From Bdellovibrio sp. (lineage in GTDB: Bacteria; Bdellovibrionota; Bdellovibrionia; Bdellovibrionales; Bdellovibrionaceae), in the NCBI GenBank assembly GCA_014378765.1, contig JACMNA010000112.1, positions 1 to 52,447 on the forward strand: a DNA stretch of 52,447 nt. Direction: 5' to 3'. Shown here piece by piece: positions 49,462 to 52,447 of the stretch; positions within the stretch are counted from its first letter, which is position 1, and every line of letters begins with the position of its first letter. The position numbers were made by a program, and so were the translations under genes. Below the pieces are notes generated by a model. It worked only from the letters and a program-made list of their open reading frames with translations. It had not been told where the DNA came from and searched no databases.

Positions 49462-50261
49462 GCGCGATTAAGCCCACGGTCAAATGCGTTTAGTACTTTT
49501 TCAAGTTGCCGCATCATTTTATCAAATGATTCAAACGTTAAAGCCTGTTGGCCATCTGACAAAGCGGTTGCTGGACTGGGATGAACTTCCACGATTAAAC
49601 CATCAGCACCGGCTGCCGCCGAAGCGTAGCAAAGCGGCGCAACTAATTCGCTAATTCCAACGGCGTGGGAAGGATCAACAATGACGGGCAGTTGGCTGTG
49701 TTTTTTTGCGTAGACGACCGCATTTAAATCTAAAGTATTTCGAGTCGCAGTTTCAAAAGTTCGAATTCCACGTTCACATAAAATAACCTGCTCGTTACCT
49801 TCATTCGTAATATACTCGGCGGCCTTAAGCCACTCATCTATAAAGGCCGAAAAATTTCTTTTTAACATGACGGGTTTGGGCTGACGGCCCAATTCTTTAA
49901 GAAGAGCGTAATTGTGCATGTTACGTGCACCGACTTGGTACGCATCAACGATGTCGCTGACCTCTTCGATTTGCCGGGCATCTGTTACTTCTGAAATAAG
50001 TGGCATACCCATTTCACTTTTTACTTTTCTAATAAATTGAAAAGACTCTTCACCCAGGCCCTGGAAAGACTTTAACGATGTACGCATTTTCCAAATGCCG
50101 CCGCGAAGTATGCTTGCACCGGATGCTTTGACCGACACTCCGGTTTCTCTAAGTTGAGTTTCTGATTCGACCGAGCAAGGGCCCGCGATCACGGTAAATT
50201 TGGGTCCGCCAATTTGAATGGTGCCAATTGTAACAACTTTAGTTTTATTCTGGTCGGCCAT
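49458..50261 (-). CDS. 3-deoxy-7-phosphoheptulonate (DAHP) synthase, type I beta
   Basis: The 267-residue enzyme starts the shikimate pathway by condensing PEP and erythrose-4-phosphate. It is the short form without a chorismate mutase or regulatory domain: AGPCSVES, then LRGGIWKMRTSLKSFQGLG, QVGARNMHN, KPVMLKRN and IVDPSHAVG. The usual KPRTSP loop reads KMRTSL; the lysine, arginine, threonine and serine are kept but both prolines are lost. The metal-site Cys, His, Glu and Asp pattern is intact. It leads the menG operon and diverges from menF. Confidence 0.92.
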   Translation of the reverse strand: MADQNKTKVVTIGTIQIGGPKFTVIAGPCSVESETQLRETGVSVKASGASILRGGIWKMRTSLKSFQGLGEESFQFIRKVKSEMGMPLISEVTDARQIEEVSDIVDAYQVGARNMHNYALLKELGRQPKPVMLKRNFSAFIDEWLKAAEYITNEGNEQVILCERGIRTFETATRNTLDLNAVVYAKKHSQLPVIVDPSHAVGISELVAPLCYASAAAGADGLIVEVHPSPATALSDGQQALTFESFDKMMRQLEKVLNAFDRGLNRA

Positions 50262-50319
50262 AGTTTTTTCTCAGGTTTCAGCTGCCACATATCAACCCAA
50301 TGTGGTAAAGCAAACTATC

Positions 50320-51399
50320 ATGACCCTTACCAAGTTCAAAGAGTTTTTAAATTGTGGAGCCCTTCTTCAGCATGGACCAGATGCGTTTAATTTGGTTATA
50401 GGCCCCTTTGAACAAATTCAACAAGATCTCGCATCGTACCACTCAAGCGAACCTTTAATCTACCAGCCTCATTTTTGGGACTTTCTAGAGACAAAAAAAG
50501 CGAACTCTTTTTTAAAAGGAAAGCAAAGTTTTATACTTTCGCGCGCTGAACTTCTAGCTTGTTTACAAGGCTTCGACAGCGTTTTTAATTTGAATTGGCA
50601 ACCCGCGACCGAACCTGAATTCAAAGCCCAATTCGAGTGGAGCCAAATTCAGTTTGCCCAACAGCAACTACAAAAAACGGTACCGATCATTTCGCAATTA
50701 AGTGAATTTGATTTTGATGTGATTCACCTGGCGTATTTACTTCGAAACTTGGTTTCGGAAATAAAATTTGGTTGGACCTATGGATATTGGAATCACGGCG
50801 AAGGTTTTTTAGGGCATTCGCCCGAGTTAATCTGTAATTGGCAGAAAGCAGAGGCTAAGCTTCAGACCACCGCTTTAGCCGGAACGATGCCAAATCAACC
50901 GGGTGCCCGCAAAGAATTGTTAGCGGACAAAAAAAATCTGCATGAACATCAAATCGTCATAGCCGATATTGTTAACAAATTGAAATCAATGCCCTACTTT
51001 TTACAACGACCCACCGAAATTTTAGAATTGAAGCATTTGCTTCATCTTAAAACTGAATTTACAGTTAGCGCGATTGATTGCAAAGAAGCCGTCGAAGTTA
51101 TTGAAAAACTTCATCCGACGGCGGCCCTAGGGTTATTTCCATCAAGTGATGAAGAATACCATAAGCTGAAAGATCTGCAGCGCTCGTTAAACCGCAAAAA
51201 TTTTGCCGCCCCTTTCTCTTTTATTTGCGAACATTCTGTTTTAGCCGTCGCTGCCATTCGGAGTTTATACTTTAGAAAGCACAGCCTTCAAATTTTTTCT
51301 GGTTGCGGTGTCACCAAGCAAAGTATTTATGAAAATGAATTGACCGAGTTAGCGCTTAAACGTGACTCTGTAAAGAAGATGATGGGATTGTTAAATTGA
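50320..51399 (+). CDS. menF: isochorismate synthase
   Basis: From the ATG at 50320 the protein has 359 residues of the chorismate-binding family: TTALAGTMP, EHQIVIADI, TEILELKHLLHLKT, LHPTAALG and IRSLYFRKHSLQIFSGCGV. Isochorismate synthase is the natural choice because menD follows. The frame extends back to 50218 through the divergent gene's start, which is unlikely to be translated. No strong ribosome-binding site was found, so the start is the weakest point. It converts chorismate to isochorismate, the first committed menaquinone step. Confidence 0.85.
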   Translation: MTLTKFKEFLNCGALLQHGPDAFNLVIGPFEQIQQDLASYHSSEPLIYQPHFWDFLETKKANSFLKGKQSFILSRAELLACLQGFDSVFNLNWQPATEPEFKAQFEWSQIQFAQQQLQKTVPIISQLSEFDFDVIHLAYLLRNLVSEIKFGWTYGYWNHGEGFLGHSPELICNWQKAEAKLQTTALAGTMPNQPGARKELLADKKNLHEHQIVIADIVNKLKSMPYFLQRPTEILELKHLLHLKTEFTVSAIDCKEAVEVIEKLHPTAALGLFPSSDEEYHKLKDLQRSLNRKNFAAPFSFICEHSVLAVAAIRSLYFRKHSLQIFSGCGVTKQSIYENELTELALKRDSVKKMMGLLN

Positions 51400-52447
51400 C
51401 CAATTTAGATTTATCTTTACAAGTTTTCGAATTTCTAAAAGCTAGCCAAGTAAAATCGGTCGTAGTTTGTGCCGGTGCCCGCAATGCGCCGTTGATAATG
51501 GCCTTACAAAAGCAGAACTTTAAAATTTATTCGTATTTTGAAGAACGAAGTGCCGCTTTCTTTGCATTGGGTCTTATTCGATCAACCGGAAACCCGGTCG
51601 CCGTAATAACTACCTCTGGCACGGCCGTCGCCGAACTTTTACCCGCCGCAATCGAAGCCACTTATCAAAGTTTACCACTTATTCTTATCACTGCCGATCG
51701 ACCAAAAAATTACCGCCGCACGGGCGCGCCGCAGGCGATCGAGCAAGTTGGTATTTTTTCAAGCTACGTAGAATCTGTCTATGATCTAGATGTTGATTCG
51801 CGCGATTTCAATTTTCGTTGGAGTGTAGAAAAACCTATTCAAATCAATGTGTGCTTTGATGAACCGTTAATCGACGCGCCTTCAAAGCATCAAAATAAGA
51901 AATCTTCTTTAATTAAAGTAAATTACGTAAAGCCGAAACCCATTGGACAGCTCAAGGCCAAAGATCCCTTAGTCATTGCGGGAAGTCTTTCCATCGCGCA
52001 AGTTTCAGACGTCGTTGAATTTATTTTGAAAAACCAGCTGACCGTATACGCTGAATCGACAAGCCAATTACGTTCTGTAATTGAATTGAAGCCCTATCTT
52101 ATACAATCCACTGACTATCTTGTTAACCACGCCTTTACGGGCCACATTTTTAACTCAGTCATTCGCATCGGCGGAGTTCCGACCTTACGTTTTTGGCGCG
52201 ATTTAGAAAACGACTTTAAAGATATTCCCGTAAAACATTTTTCAGATTCTAAATTTTCTGGATTGGCGCGAGCCTCAGAATTATATTCTTTAGCAAATCT
52301 TAAAGATGTAATAGTTGATCAGGCAAAATCAAATGCACAGTTACTAACTCTAGATCGCAATTTAAACCCAAAAAAAGCCGATCTATTTAAAAAGTATCCA
52401 CTGAGTGAACCAGCTTTTGTAGCTCGGCTTGGCCAAATCGTTGCAAA
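51396..52447 (+). CDS. menD: SEPHCHC synthase MenD (5' part, runs off the window)
   Basis: A TTG at 51396, overlapping the menF stop (TTGA), opens a frame that continues to the window edge (350 codons seen of about 570). It is a thiamine-diphosphate enzyme: VVCAGARNAPL, YFEERSAAFFALGL with the cofactor-activating glutamate, TTSGTAVAELLPAAIEA, and TADRPKNYRRTGAPQAIEQ. It joins 2-oxoglutarate and isochorismate in menaquinone synthesis. The usual PGSRSTPL stretch reads AGARNAPL here. The C-terminal half lies outside the window. Confidence 0.93.
   Translation, partial: MTNLDLSLQVFEFLKASQVKSVVVCAGARNAPLIMALQKQNFKIYSYFEERSAAFFALGLIRSTGNPVAVITTSGTAVAELLPAAIEATYQSLPLILITADRPKNYRRTGAPQAIEQVGIFSSYVESVYDLDVDSRDFNFRWSVEKPIQINVCFDEPLIDAPSKHQNKKSSLIKVNYVKPKPIGQLKAKDPLVIAGSLSIAQVSDVVEFILKNQLTVYAESTSQLRSVIELKPYLIQSTDYLVNHAFTGHIFNSVIRIGGVPTLRFWRDLENDFKDIPVKHFSDSKFSGLARASELYSLANLKDVIVDQAKSNAQLLTLDRNLNPKKADLFKKYPLSEPAFVARLGQIVA

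Noticed and set aside
50218..50319. N-terminal extension of menF by 34 codons
   Set aside because: It would overlap the divergent DAHP synthase start codon and encodes nothing like the family; the ATG at 50320 is preferred.
1..52447. Search for tRNA, rRNA, CRISPR arrays, insertion sequences, integrases and phage genes
   Set aside because: No T-loop/acceptor pattern, rRNA-like stretch, regularly spaced repeat, transposase or integrase was recognised by eye; a dedicated scan (tRNAscan, CRISPR finder) would settle it.

Overview
The window reads as compact, uninterrupted chromosome of a Gram-negative bacterium with moderate-to-low GC. It most likely comes from the Bdellovibrionota (Bdellovibrio and relatives); that placement is my inference. 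The evidence is many lipoproteins and secreted proteins, an aa3-type oxidase whose subunit II is fused to cytochrome c, menaquinone genes, frequent GTG/TTG starts with 1-4 nt gene overlaps, and a lexA promoter carrying TTAC-N3-GTAA, the box described for Bdellovibrio LexA. I saw no rRNA, tRNA, CRISPR array, insertion sequence or prophage.

Layout. 1-6.7 kb: secreted and regulatory accessory genes. These include a protein with two NPDV/HY-type repeats, a SWIM zinc-finger plus J-domain protein, an M3 metallopeptidase lipoprotein, a hemerythrin, a secreted protein coupled to a putative winged-helix regulator, and a small secreted protein with a structured leader. 6.7-16.6 kb: a DUF1653-GNAT fusion; a minus-strand operon of a GcvH-like protein without the lipoyl lysine, a GNAT-like protein and an FAD amine oxidoreductase; a GGCT-like protein with trmL; secA with two trailing genes; and a matrixin-like lipoprotein operon. 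16.8-22.7 kb: the respiratory operon (cytochrome c, SCO, CoxB, CoxA, CoxC, CoxD, heme farnesyltransferase). 22.8-25.1 kb: maiA diverges from an outer-membrane protein gene followed by a fumarylacetoacetase-family gene, suggesting homogentisate/tyrosine breakdown. 25.2-34.8 kb: stress and maintenance genes: a 2OG-Fe(II) oxygenase, oxyR, a cysteine-hydrolase-like protein, an OsmC protein, lon, a PhnD-like binding protein, lexA, a 55-residue lipoprotein and an M14 carboxypeptidase. 35-43.7 kb: ung, a candidate structured RNA, an ABC-F ATPase, dppABC, a PilZ protein and isocitrate dehydrogenase. 43.8-52.4 kb: aromatic and menaquinone biosynthesis.

The standout region is 43.8-52.4 kb. Four overlapping genes run aroB, aroA, a three-domain fusion (shikimate kinase, type I dehydroquinase, shikimate dehydrogenase), then aroC. 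The first five activities are in exactly the domain order of the eukaryotic AROM protein. With the DAHP synthase gene on the opposite strand, all seven shikimate steps are here, next to menF, menD and ubiE/menG, which use chorismate for menaquinone. Menaquinone could then feed the electron-transport chain that ends at the oxidase encoded at 17-22 kb.

Other points worth attention are the GcvH-like operon, the candidate RNA at 36.65-36.77 kb, the lexA operator lying over its -10 box with a probably leaderless start, several domain fusions, and three convergent gene pairs whose stop codons directly abut.
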